From contig NZ_LBMK01000002.1 in NCBI RefSeq assembly GCF_001005295.1, positions 1,093,779-1,157,778 of the forward strand: 64,000 bases of DNA, given 5' to 3'. This document shows, piece after piece, positions 8,364-15,908 of this stretch. Source of the DNA: Streptomyces yangpuensis (GTDB lineage: Bacteria; Actinomycetota; Actinomycetes; Streptomycetales; Streptomycetaceae). The position numbers and the translations under genes are program-made. Below the pieces are notes generated by a model, which worked only from the letters and a program-made list of their open reading frames with translations, did not search any database and was not told the DNA's origin. Every line of letters begins with the position of its first letter. The first letter of the stretch is position 1.

Positions 8364-9217
8364 GGGGTGCCGTCCACGTCGGCGACGAGCTTGCGGGCGC
8401 GGGTGAAGAAGGGGTTGCCGACCATCCGTCCGTCGACGGAGGTGACGCCGCCGCAGCTGGCCTCGGCCGCGGCGACGATCGCGCGGGCGTAGGCGATCTC
8501 CTTCTCGGTGGGGGTGAACACGCCGTTGATCACGTCGATGTGGCGGGGGTGGACGCAGCCCTTGCCGTAGAAGCCGAGTTCCTTGGCCCGCTCGGCGTCG
8601 CGGCGCAGGGTGTCGGGGTCGTCGAGTTCCCAGGTCGGGGCGTCGATGACGGGGATGTTCGCGGCGGTGGCGGCGTTGATGAGAGCGCTGCGGGCGAAGT
8701 GGAGGGCGTCCCAGCCGGTGCTGCAGCGGACGGTGGCGGCGTAGTCGGCGGAACCGAAGATGACGCCGCCGAGCCGGGGCGCTGCCATGATCACGGGGAG
8801 GTGGTCGAAGGCCCGGGGGCTTTCGACCAGGGCCCAGATGTCGGGGGTGTAGCCGTCGCTGTCGAGGACGGCGGCGACGAGTTCGATGTCGCGGGGGGAT
8901 TCGACCTTGGGGACCACGATCAGGTCGGGCCGGGCGGTGTAGGCAGCGAGGGCGACGAGGTCCTTGGTGCCGTCGAGGGTGAGGGGGGAGTTGATGCGGA
9001 TGCCGAGGGTGCACGGTGGGTCGGGCTGGGCGAAGAACCCTTCCGCGGCGGTGCGGGCGGCCTGCTTGTTGGCAACCGCGACGGAGTCCTCGATGTCGAC
9101 GACGGCGACGCCGGCGCCGGAGGTCTGCGCGGTGGTGAACCGCTCCGGGCGCCAGCCGGGGGTGATGATCCAGGCCCGTCCGGGCCGACGGTGGCTGGTG
9201 TTCATCGGGGTGTTCAC
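8360..9217 (-). CDS. HpcH/HpaI aldolase / citrate-lyase beta-subunit (CitE)-like protein
   Basis: 285 aa. Family motifs are VVDIEDSVAVANKQAAR (residues 39-55, metal and substrate site), the substrate-binding Arg in GIRIN (about 72-76), IVVPKVESP (about 100-108) and FGSADY (about 156). These enzymes cleave or form C-C bonds of 3-hydroxyacyl thioesters such as citramalyl-CoA or malyl-CoA. The gene is flanked by an ACP and a MaoC hydratase with 4-bp overlaps on both sides, so it probably acts on an ACP- or CoA-bound acid in the same pathway. The start is GTG 9217, overlapping the ACP stop as GTGA; an in-frame ATG at 9205 is the alternative. Confidence 0.85.
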   Translation of the reverse strand: MNTPMNTSHRRPGRAWIITPGWRPERFTTAQTSGAGVAVVDIEDSVAVANKQAARTAAEGFFAQPDPPCTLGIRINSPLTLDGTKDLVALAAYTARPDLIVVPKVESPRDIELVAAVLDSDGYTPDIWALVESPRAFDHLPVIMAAPRLGGVIFGSADYAATVRCSTGWDALHFARSALINAATAANIPVIDAPTWELDDPDTLRRDAERAKELGFYGKGCVHPRHIDVINGVFTPTEKEIAYARAIVAAAEASCGGVTSVDGRMVGNPFFTRARKLVADVDGTP

Positions 9218-9444
9218 CTTCCGGTGCGCTTGGTGTGGATGAGGAGGTCGAGCTGGCCGAGGTTGGCGGCCTCCTTGATCTCGCTGTCGCTGATGTCGAG
9301 GCCGTAGCGGTCGGTGAGGAGGACGGACAGCTCGACTATGGCGAGCGAGTCGAAGCCGGCCTGGTCGAGGCTGGCGTCGTCGGTGAGCTGGTCCGTGGGC
9401 AGTTTGAGTTCGTCGCGCAGGATGCTGACGAAGTCACCGGTCAT
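9214..9444 (-). CDS. Free-standing acyl carrier protein
   Basis: 76 aa, normal ACP length. The phosphopantetheine attachment serine is Ser33 in AGFDSLAIVEL. The four-helix pattern is evident, with LLTDRYGLDISDSEI in helix II-III. It is clearly not the fatty-acid-synthase ACP locus: it lies between a KAS III gene and a CitE-like gene, overlapping both by 4 bp (ATGA with KAS III upstream, GTGA with CitE-like downstream). It is therefore a pathway-specific carrier, which marks this operon as a thiotemplate biosynthetic unit. It needs a phosphopantetheinyl transferase from elsewhere. Confidence 0.9.
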   Translation of the reverse strand: MTGDFVSILRDELKLPTDQLTDDASLDQAGFDSLAIVELSVLLTDRYGLDISDSEIKEAANLGQLDLLIHTKRTGR

Positions 9445-10439
9445 ACGGAGGTCCCCTTTCCGGGGTGTCGGGGTGGGGTGAGGCCGGGCCAGGTGAGGGT
9501 GGTGGCGCCCCAGGTCAGGCCGGCGCCGAACGCGGTGAGCAGGACGCGGTGTCCGGGGCGTAAGCGGCCGTCGGCGGTGGCGTGGGCCAGGAGCAGGGGG
9601 ATTGAAGCGGCGCCGGTGTTTCCGACGTGCTCGATGTTGGTGAGCTGCCGGTCGCTGGGAATGCCGAGACGTCGGGCGACGAAGGTGGTGATGCGGGCGT
9701 TGGCCTGGTGCGGGACCAGGCGGTCGATGTCGTCCAGGTCCCAGCCGGCCGCGCGGGCGGCCGTGGTGGAGGCGGTGCACATGCGGTCCACCGCGTGGCG
9801 GAAGACGTCGGCGCCGTCCAGGTGCAGGGTGCCGGGGTGGTGGGCGTGGATCAGGTCGGCTCCGGTGCCGTCGCTGCCCAGGGCCATTGGGCCGAGCGCT
9901 CCGTGTTCGTCGGGGTGGCCGCGGCGTAGGAGCACGGCTGCGGCGGCGTCGCCGAAGAGGGGGACCGTCGTCCGGTCGTCGGGGTCGGGAAGGCTGGCGA
10001 GCCGGTCCGCGCCGATGACCATGACCGTCTCGGCGGTGGCGGCCGCGAGGTGTCCGGCGGCGGTCGCGAGCGCGTAGAGGAAGCCGGTGCAGCCGGCGGC
10101 GAGGTCGTGGGCGGGGATGCCGGTGAGGCCGAGCCGGGAGGCGACGGCGGGCGCGGTGGCCGGGCAGCAGCGGTCCGGGGTGGTGGTGGCCACCACCAGC
10201 GCGTCCACGGTCACCGGCGCTCCGGTGGCCAGGGCCTGGCGGGCGGCCCCCACGGCGAGGTCAGCGGTGGAGGCCTCGGCGCCCGCGATGTGGCGGCAGG
10301 CGATGCCGGTCCGCGAGCGGATCCACTCATCCGAGGTGTCGAGTCGGCCGGTGAGGTCGGCGTTCGTCACGACGTGCGGGGGCAGGGATGCGCCGACCCC
10401 GCACACGACCGCGGCCCGCCCCGGGGCGGTGGCGGTCAT
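9441..10439 (-). CDS. Beta-ketoacyl-ACP synthase III (FabH-like)
   Basis: 332 aa. The full KAS III triad is present: Cys117 in DLAAGCTGF, His244 in VPHQAN and Asn274 in HVGNTG. KAS III condenses an acyl-CoA starter with malonyl-ACP, or transfers an acyl group in specialised pathways. It overlaps the upstream aldolase gene by 4 bp (ATGA) and the downstream ACP gene by 4 bp. The pair with its own ACP points to formation of a short acyl-ACP for a specialised metabolite. The acetyl-CoA made by the acetaldehyde dehydrogenase two genes upstream is a plausible starter; that link is inference. Confidence 0.9.
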   Translation of the reverse strand: MTATAPGRAAVVCGVGASLPPHVVTNADLTGRLDTSDEWIRSRTGIACRHIAGAEASTADLAVGAARQALATGAPVTVDALVVATTTPDRCCPATAPAVASRLGLTGIPAHDLAAGCTGFLYALATAAGHLAAATAETVMVIGADRLASLPDPDDRTTVPLFGDAAAAVLLRRGHPDEHGALGPMALGSDGTGADLIHAHHPGTLHLDGADVFRHAVDRMCTASTTAARAAGWDLDDIDRLVPHQANARITTFVARRLGIPSDRQLTNIEHVGNTGAASIPLLLAHATADGRLRPGHRVLLTAFGAGLTWGATTLTWPGLTPPRHPGKGTSV

Positions 10440-11461
10440 CGGGCGGCCGCCTTGAGCTGACGGGTGACGTCGCCGATCAGGTCCTCCTGCCCGGCCACCA
10501 CCTGGCGCTCGCCGAGTGCGAGGAACAGGTCGACGGGATCCACGCCCGCGCGGAGCGCGGCCTGGAGCACCGGCTTCTTGAAGCCGGAGAACACCCCGGC
10601 CACCCCGCTGGCCACGCTGATGGAGTCGATGCGCGGCGGGGCCTCCATCAGCCGCTCCTGGGCAAGGTCGGCCGCCGCCAGAATTGCCCGCAGCCCGATC
10701 CCGGTGTCGAAGCCCCGTCGTTCGAGGACGGCCACGAGGACTTCGAGCTGGGTGTTGCCCGCCCCGGCGCCGAAGCCGCGGGCGGTGGCGTCGATGATGG
10801 TCGCCCCGGCCTCTGCGGCGGCGAGCGAGTTCGCTACCGCCAGGCCCAGGTTGTTGTGGCCGTGGAAGATCACCGGTACGTCCACTGCTTCGGTGATGGC
10901 GTGGATGCGTTCGATGACGTCGGCAGGGAGGTAGTGGCCGGCGGAGTCCATGATGCCGACCGCCTGCGCGCCGAACTTCACCAGCAGGGCGCACTGTTCG
11001 GCGAGCCGGTCGGGGCGGGCCATGTGGCTCATGAGCAGGACGCCTTGGGCTTCGGCGCCGAGATCGCGTACGACGCCGAGGTGGCGCTCGGTGACGTCGG
11101 CTTCTGTGCAGTGCGCGGCGATGCGGACCACGTCCGCGCCGCGGTCGACGGCGGCGCGCAGGTCGTCGGCGGTGCCCCAGCCGGGCGCCATGAAGACGCC
11201 CATCTTCGATGTGGTGAGCGCCTCGCGGACGGTGGTGAGCATGACGGGGTCGGGGAGCTTGGCCCGGCCGATCTGGAGGCTGGAGGCGCCCAGGCCGTTG
11301 CCGTGGCCGACCTCCACCACCGGCACGCCGGCGGCGTTCGCGGCGGTGGCGTAGGCGCGGAGTTGGTCGGCGTCGAGCCGGTGGGCGACCGCGTGGTGGC
11401 CGTCGCGCAGCGTCGGGTCATGGAGGAGGATCCGGGGCCGCTGGATGGTGTTGGTGTCCAT
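10436..11461 (-). CDS. 4-hydroxy-2-oxovalerate aldolase family protein
   Basis: 341 aa, the usual length for DmpG/MhpE-type aldolases. The barrel motif [10 protein letters not shown] (residues 15-24) supplies the catalytic Arg19 and metal ligand Asp20. The metal-binding pair is His200 and His202 in [11 protein letters not shown]-terminal communication domain is present. The reaction is 4-hydroxy-2-oxovalerate to and from pyruvate plus acetaldehyde; in the known complexes the aldehyde is channelled to the dehydrogenase encoded next to it. Here that dehydrogenase gene ends 17 bp upstream. The metal-dependent class also works in the synthetic direction. Followed by KAS III with an ATGA overlap. 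Confidence 0.9.
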   Translation of the reverse strand: MDTNTIQRPRILLHDPTLRDGHHAVAHRLDADQLRAYATAANAAGVPVVEVGHGNGLGASSLQIGRAKLPDPVMLTTVREALTTSKMGVFMAPGWGTADDLRAAVDRGADVVRIAAHCTEADVTERHLGVVRDLGAEAQGVLLMSHMARPDRLAEQCALLVKFGAQAVGIMDSAGHYLPADVIERIHAITEAVDVPVIFHGHNNLGLAVANSLAAAEAGATIIDATARGFGAGAGNTQLEVLVAVLERRGFDTGIGLRAILAAADLAQERLMEAPPRIDSISVASGVAGVFSGFKKPVLQAALRAGVDPVDLFLALGERQVVAGQEDLIGDVTRQLKAAAR

Positions 11462-11478
11462 GTGAGGGTTCTCCGATG

Positions 11479-12345
11479 TCAGCGCGCGGCCGCGTACTGC
11501 TCGGCGAGCAGGACGGCGGCGCCGTTGATGATGTCGACGCTTCCGGCGTGGCGGGGCAGTCGGCCACCGGTAGCGGTGACCTCCACCGCGAGGGCGATCC
11601 GGCCCGCGTCTACGACGAGGGAGGTCACCTTGAAACCGGGCGCGTACGCGCGTACGGCGTCGGCTGCCGCCGCGATGGTGGTGCGGACCGGTGCCGGGCG
11701 GATGCCGTCGGCCAAGAGGGTCATGGCCACCCGGAACGGCGGCTCCGGCCGGGCGGGCGAGAGGTTGACCATCACCTTCGCGTCCCGGGTGCCGGTGAAT
11801 GTGCGGATCGCGGCTGAGGTGGTGGCGATGTACTGGTCCAGGTTGAGCCGGGTGGCCCGGCCGGCGCTCGCGCTCGCTCCGGTGGAGACCAACTCGATGT
11901 AGGAGGGGGCGCAGCGCTGCGAGATCGCGTGCAATAGCGGGATGGCGGCCTGGCCCCCGCAGCTGACCAGGTTCAGGTGCTGATGGGCGGGCGCCTGGGC
12001 GCCGTTGACGGTCGGCACGATCACCTTTCCCACCCCGGTGGGAGTCAGGTCGATCAGGGCCGTGCCGGTGCCTCGCAGGGCGGCCCAGTGCTCGGCGTGG
12101 CTGTCGGCGTTCGTGGCGTCGAAGACCACATCGAGCGGACCGGCCGCCAGCACGGCGGCGATTCCGTCGGGACTGGTCGCGTATCCCATGTCGGCGGCCC
12201 GGTGCAGGCCCAGACTGTCCCGACTGCGGCCCGCCACCAGGGCGAGTTCCAGCTCCGCCGACCGGCTGGCCTTCTCGGCGAGGTCGAGACCGATCAGGCC
12301 TGCGCCGAGCACCGCGACACGCAGGCGTCGTTCATCAGCAGCCAT
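11479..12345 (-). CDS. Acetaldehyde dehydrogenase (acylating)
   Basis: 288 aa, slightly shorter than the typical 295-312. The Rossmann motif is [10 protein letters not shown] (residues 10-19) and the nucleophile Cys129 sits in [15 protein letters not shown], the family signature. It converts acetaldehyde, NAD and CoA to acetyl-CoA and normally forms a complex with the partner aldolase encoded 17 bp downstream. The start ATG 12345 has AAGGAG about 6 nt upstream. A 74-bp gap separates it from the hydratase gene. Propionaldehyde is also accepted by some family members, so the acyl product is not certain. Confidence 0.9.
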   Translation of the reverse strand: MAADERRLRVAVLGAGLIGLDLAEKASRSAELELALVAGRSRDSLGLHRAADMGYATSPDGIAAVLAAGPLDVVFDATNADSHAEHWAALRGTGTALIDLTPTGVGKVIVPTVNGAQAPAHQHLNLVSCGGQAAIPLLHAISQRCAPSYIELVSTGASASAGRATRLNLDQYIATTSAAIRTFTGTRDAKVMVNLSPARPEPPFRVAMTLLADGIRPAPVRTTIAAAADAVRAYAPGFKVTSLVVDAGRIALAVEVTATGGRLPRHAGSVDIINGAAVLLAEQYAAAR

Positions 12346-12419
12346 CGGCCGCTCCTTCGTCAAAGAGGGGGAGGGATACATCCGCTGCCGACCGGACCGA
12401 GCCGGGGCGGGTGCCGGGG

Positions 12420-13211
12420 CTACAGCACGTGGAGCTCGACCGGCGGCAGGTGCGGGGAGCGGGCGCGCACGGTGGTGCCCGCTTCCAGCGGGAGGCTGGC
12501 GTGCACAGCCCCGGCCAGGACCAGCTGCCCGGCCCGCAGGCGGTCTCCGGAGCGGTGAAGCCGCTGCGCAAGCCAGACCAGTGGGCGGAAAGGGTCGTCG
12601 AGCACCGCCCGCCCCTCCCCCGTGGCCACCGCCATGCCGTTGACGCTGACCACCACCGGCTCCGCAGCCGGGTCCACATCGGTGCTCAGCGCGACCATGG
12701 GGCCGGTGACGACCCGCGAGCAGCTGGCGTTGTCGGCGATGCTGTCCGCGAGCGCGAGCCGCCAGTTGGTGAAGCGGGTGTCGATCACCTCCAGGGCGAG
12801 GAGCACCTCCTTGACCGCCGCGCGGGCGGCCGCGGTGTCCACGTCCGGGCCCGCCAGGTCGCAGCCGAGCACGAACGCGATCTCCGCCTCCACACGCGGC
12901 TGCAACAGCTCCCTGCGGTGCAGTCGGCTGCCGCTGGGCAGCACCATGTCGTCCAGGAGGACACCGGAATCCGGCTCGCTGACGCCCATCTGCTGCTGCA
13001 TGGCCTTCGAGGTCAGACCGGCCTTGTGACCGACGACGCGGGCGCCGCTCGCGATCCTCCGCGCCACCGCCGCGGCCTGCACGCGGTAGGCGTCCTCCAG
13101 GGACAGGCCCGGCGACCGCACGGTCAGCGCGGTCAGCGGGGCCCGCTGGCGTTCCGCTGCCAGAAGGGCATCCGCCGTATCGGCGATCCACTGATCTTCC
13201 CGCTCATCCAT
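12420..13211 (-). CDS. 2-keto-4-pentenoate hydratase family protein
   Basis: 263 aa, standard MhpD/DmpE length. Family features include RVVGHKAGLTSKAMQQQMG (about residues 58-76), the metal-binding acidic segment RVEAEIAFVLG, and LEVIDTRFTNW. The known reaction adds water to 2-hydroxypenta-2,4-dienoate to give 4-hydroxy-2-oxovalerate, the substrate of the downstream aldolase; decarboxylases of the same fold are an alternative. It is the first gene of the leftward island operon. The ATG at 13211 has a strong GGAGGA about 7 nt upstream. No aromatic ring-cleavage gene accompanies it, which argues against a normal meta-cleavage pathway. Confidence 0.88.
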   Translation of the reverse strand: MDEREDQWIADTADALLAAERQRAPLTALTVRSPGLSLEDAYRVQAAAVARRIASGARVVGHKAGLTSKAMQQQMGVSEPDSGVLLDDMVLPSGSRLHRRELLQPRVEAEIAFVLGCDLAGPDVDTAAARAAVKEVLLALEVIDTRFTNWRLALADSIADNASCSRVVTGPMVALSTDVDPAAEPVVVSVNGMAVATGEGRAVLDDPFRPLVWLAQRLHRSGDRLRAGQLVLAGAVHASLPLEAGTTVRARSPHLPPVELHVL

Positions 13212-13371
13212 AGAGATTCCTCCCAGGGCATGCGGAACCGGGGCCTCGGTTCGCAGAAGTTGGCACCGGAGCAGATCCGGGCCGATGGCTGACGCCGACC
13301 GGCCGGGCTCGGGCCTGATGAAGAGTCAACCGCGAGGCCTGTCCCAGCGGTACGGTGGCGGGCAGGCCAAG

Positions 13372-13390
13372 CGGTATATCGGGTATATCC
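13372..13390 (+). promoter_or_regulatory. Tandem TATATC motif between the regulator and the island operon
   Basis: CGGTATATC followed directly by GGGTATATCC is an A/T-rich doublet in otherwise very G+C-rich DNA, 13 bp before the regulator start. It may be a -10 element with a short leader, or a direct-repeat operator for the regulator. The 190-bp divergent region holds no gene. Confidence 0.4.
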
Positions 13391-13402
13391 GGGCAGGTGC
13401 TC

Positions 13403-14777
13403 ATGACCACGCGCACGCCGAACGTCCAGCTCAGCGGCCTTGTCGCCGAATCGGGCCTCACTTATGAGGCCCTTGGCAAGGTGGTCTGCGCCGTCGCTGC
13501 CGAATGCGGCACGCGCTTACGCACGAACAAGTCCAACGTGGAGCACTGGCTCTCCGGCTCCGTACCCCGCGGGGACACCCCCCCGCTACCTCGCCGTCGT
13601 GCTCTCCCGACGCCTGGGCCGGCTCCTGACCCCTGCCGACCTCGGATTCCCTTCCGCGTCCGGGGCCGAAAGTGACACCATCGGACTGTCCCTCGGGAAC
13701 GACCCGCTGGACACGCTGCTGCCGATGTGGAGGTACGAGTTGGACCGCCGCCGCTTCCTGACGGCCTCCGCCTACTCCGTGGCCGCCGCCGCCCTACCCC
13801 TCACACACGTCCACGACATCGCCGCCCGCACCGCCGCCGCCCGCACCGGCCACACCGTCGGGATGGCCGAAGTCTCTGCCGTCCGCGACATGATCAACGC
13901 GTTCTCCGAGATGGACGAACGCCACGGCGGGCAGCACGGCCGCAGCGCCCTGGTCACCTACCTCCGCGACGACGTCGCCCCGCTGTGCCGGGCCCGCTTC
14001 CGCACCGACGACGTACGCCAGCAGATGCTGTCCGCCGCCAGCCGCGGCGTGCACCTGCTGGGCTGGAAGAGCTACGACGCCGGCCAGCAGGGACTGGCTC
14101 AGCGCTACTACCTCCAGTCGTACGCCCTGGCCGCCGAGTCCGGCCTGCGCGGACACGACGGGTTCGTGATGCGCACCATGGCCATGCAAAGCCTCAAGCT
14201 CCACCGCCCCGAGCACTGCCTGGGTCTGGCCGAGACCGGCCTCAACCGCGCCAAGGGGCACATCGACGCCCAGACCGAAGCCCTCTTCCGCGTCGTCCAC
14301 GCCCACACCCTGGCCAAGAGCGGCAAACACCGCGCAGCCCTGGCCGAAGCCGACCACGCACGCGCCCTGCTGACCGCAGCCCCGGGCGACGATGTGCCGT
14401 TCTGGGCCCTGGCCTGGGGTCCGCCGGCCGCTTCGGTGTACTCGCGTACGGCCAAGGTCCACGAAACCCTGGGCGACCACCAGACGGCCGCAGAGCAGTA
14501 CGCGCTGGCCGCCACCGCCCGCCCGGCTAACACCTACGCACGGATCGTTGCCCTGGACCTGGTCGCCGGCGCCGAGATGCACCTCAAGCGCGGCAGCATC
14601 GAGCAGGCATGCGCCACCTGGCACCATGCGATCGATCACATGGACGGCGTCCGCTCCGTCCGCACCCGAAAGGCCGTCTCCCGCATGCGCAGCGACCTCG
14701 CCCGCTTCCGGGCTCGCGGCCTGCGCTGCGTAGCCGAGCTCGACGAACGCGGCCGCGAATTCCTCACCGGCGCCTGA
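13403..14777 (+). pseudogene. Streptomyces-type HTH/TPR regulator, interrupted by a frameshift
   Basis: The frame starting at ATG 13403 (MTTRTPNVQLSGLVAESGL) encodes an N-terminal DNA-binding-like region up to SVPRGDTP. It loses the frame at a run of seven C (13578-13584). The +1 frame then continues RYLAVVLSRRLGRLLTPADL to the stop at 14777. With six C the two parts join as one 457-aa protein. The second part has the ELDRRRFL twin-arginine-like segment and repeated helical pairs typical of large actinomycete regulators with TPR-like C-termini. It is divergent from the island operon and so is its likely regulator. The break may be a real mutation, phase variation or a sequencing error in the C tract. 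Confidence 0.7.
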
Positions 14778-14778
14778 G

Positions 14779-15507
14779 TCAGGTGCCAGGCCCCAGCGTG
14801 GCCGCGGCGTACCGGCGGAGGATTGGTTCCAAGTAGTCCGCGTGCGGACGCGCCAGGTCGGCCAGCTCATGCGGGGAACGCATCAGTTCGATTACATCGA
14901 GCTCGGGTTCGCGGCCCGCCGCGCGCTCTGCCGTGACCACTGTGGCGAACCTCTGTCGCAGCTTTGACTCCGGCAGGGCCGGGGCAAGAAAGGTGAGTCC
15001 GACGCTGGAGTTCTCGCCCTGGGTGGCCGCCCAGAGTCTCAGCTCGTCCGGCTTGGCTTCCACGCCGATCTCCTCGGCCAGCTCCCGCGCTGCCTGCCCT
15101 CTCAGCCCGCCCTCATCCAGCATTCCGCCCTCCCGGGGCGGTTCCACCGAGCCGCCCGGGAGCTGCCACCGACCAGGCGCAGCCGTCGCGGATGACATGC
15201 GCGCCACGAGGACCCTGCCATCGTCCGTCGGCTGAACCACGTTCACGAACAACGACGGCAATGCCTCACCGCCCGGAACCCGGCGCAGGGCGTAGTGGCG
15301 GTAGGTCACCGCAGCCCAGCGCAGGAACAACGTGTCCGGCTCTTCCCACCGGAGTTCCGCGCACCCCCCCCCCGGCCCGTCGAACAGCGTCGGATTGGCC
15401 GCAACCGCCATCTCCCACACCTGGTCCCGCGCCGCTTCGTGCTCTGCGGACAGCGTGGGTGCTTCGCCTTCGACCAGGCGGAGGCGGTGAACGTCGAAGA
15501 GCTCCAT
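14779..15507 (-). CDS. NUDIX hydrolase
   Basis: 242 aa from ATG 15507; the frame stays open to 15645, so a longer form is possible and no clear ribosome site decides it. The NUDIX core runs from WQLPGGSVEPP to the helix ARELAEEIGV, with the REL-EE metal ligands in place and a short insertion inside the box. Such enzymes hydrolyse nucleoside-diphosphate-linked compounds; the substrate is unknown. It ends 1 bp from the convergent regulator stop. A run of ten G on the coding strand (15364-15373) encodes Pro-Gly-Gly-Gly without losing frame. It lies near the right end of the island. Confidence 0.75.
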   Translation of the reverse strand: MELFDVHRLRLVEGEAPTLSAEHEAARDQVWEMAVAANPTLFDGPGGGCAELRWEEPDTLFLRWAAVTYRHYALRRVPGGEALPSLFVNVVQPTDDGRVLVARMSSATAAPGRWQLPGGSVEPPREGGMLDEGGLRGQAARELAEEIGVEAKPDELRLWAATQGENSSVGLTFLAPALPESKLRQRFATVVTAERAAGREPELDVIELMRSPHELADLARPHADYLEPILRRYAAATLGPGT

Positions 15508-15662
15508 GCCTGCAGGCAGCGTCCCGGTCACCGGCCCATCGTAAAGGAGCCCGTCTGCCAGGTGGTCCCGGAGCGTGTTCCCACGGGAACACGGGCGGGG
15601 GTGGATGAGGGTTGATGCGGCCGGATGAGGGAAGATGCGGGCCAAAGCGCCGGGGCGTTCAC

Positions 15663-15689
15663 GCAGGTGAGGGAGAAACCGCAGGTCAG
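15663..15689. repeat. Right-end subterminal repeats of the island
   Basis: GCAGGTGAG (15663-15671) and GCAGGTCAG (15681-15689) are direct repeats 18 bp apart with GAGAAACC (15673-15680) between them. The second is the exact reverse complement of CTGACCTGC at the left end (6564-6572). Confidence 0.45.
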
Positions 15690-15705
15690 AACCCTTGTCG
15701 AGGGG

Positions 15706-15730
15706 CCACTGTGCGGGGGCTCCGGCCGTC
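15706..15730 (+). repeat. Right copy of the 25-bp island boundary repeat (attR-like)
   Basis: Identical over 25 bp to 6524-6548. Here it has no complementary upstream arm, so it cannot form the terminator hairpin. That is expected if the insertion split the original terminator. Confidence 0.8.
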
Positions 15731-15908
15731 CCCTTTTCCCGGGCCGGGTCCGGCCCGGGAGCCGGCCCCCGGTTCAGGCCCCCGCGCCCGGTGATTCCCC
15801 CGACTGGTCCGTCCCGGCTTTTCCCGCGGAGCCGGGCGGGGTACGACTCACAGGTAGCACCGGCCAGTAGGCCGGTACACCGACTCCGGCGGCGAGGTGA
15901 GCCCCCTC

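Larger units (their letters stand above)
6524..15730. mobile_element. Accessory genomic island inserted at a terminator (no integrase seen)
   Basis: A perfect 25-bp direct repeat bounds the segment (6524-6548 and 15706-15730). The left copy completes the terminator hairpin. The right copy lacks the partner arm and joins the sequence CCCTTTTCCC, which would be the ancestral downstream flank. Inside the ends, CTGACCTGC (6564-6572) and its reverse complement GCAGGTCAG (15681-15689) lie 15 and 16 bp from the repeats, each next to GAGAAACC. The cargo is a biosynthetic-type operon, a broken regulator and a NUDIX gene. Without a recombinase gene the element is presumably defective or was mobilised in trans. 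The island call is inference from these repeats. Confidence 0.6.
15508..15908. other. Gene-free region with the right end of the island
   Basis: About 400 bp without a convincing gene. It holds the GCAGGTGAG (15663-15671) and GCAGGTCAG (15681-15689) repeats, the right 25-bp boundary repeat (15706-15730), then a CCCTTTTCCC stretch and a GC-rich hairpin, CCCGGGCC (15738-15745) with GGCCCGGG (15752-15759). The DNA after 15730 would be the original flank between the aldehyde dehydrogenase and acyl-CoA dehydrogenase genes. Confidence 0.6.

Noticed and set aside
8600..9210. Plus-strand Gly/Val-rich frame across the CitE-like gene
   Set aside because: Antisense shadow; the minus strand has a full HpcH/HpaI family protein coupled to its neighbours.
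13403..13675. A stand-alone 91-residue protein in the first regulator frame
   Set aside because: After the C7 tract this frame becomes Pro/Arg-rich and loses family character, while the second frame continues the regulator.
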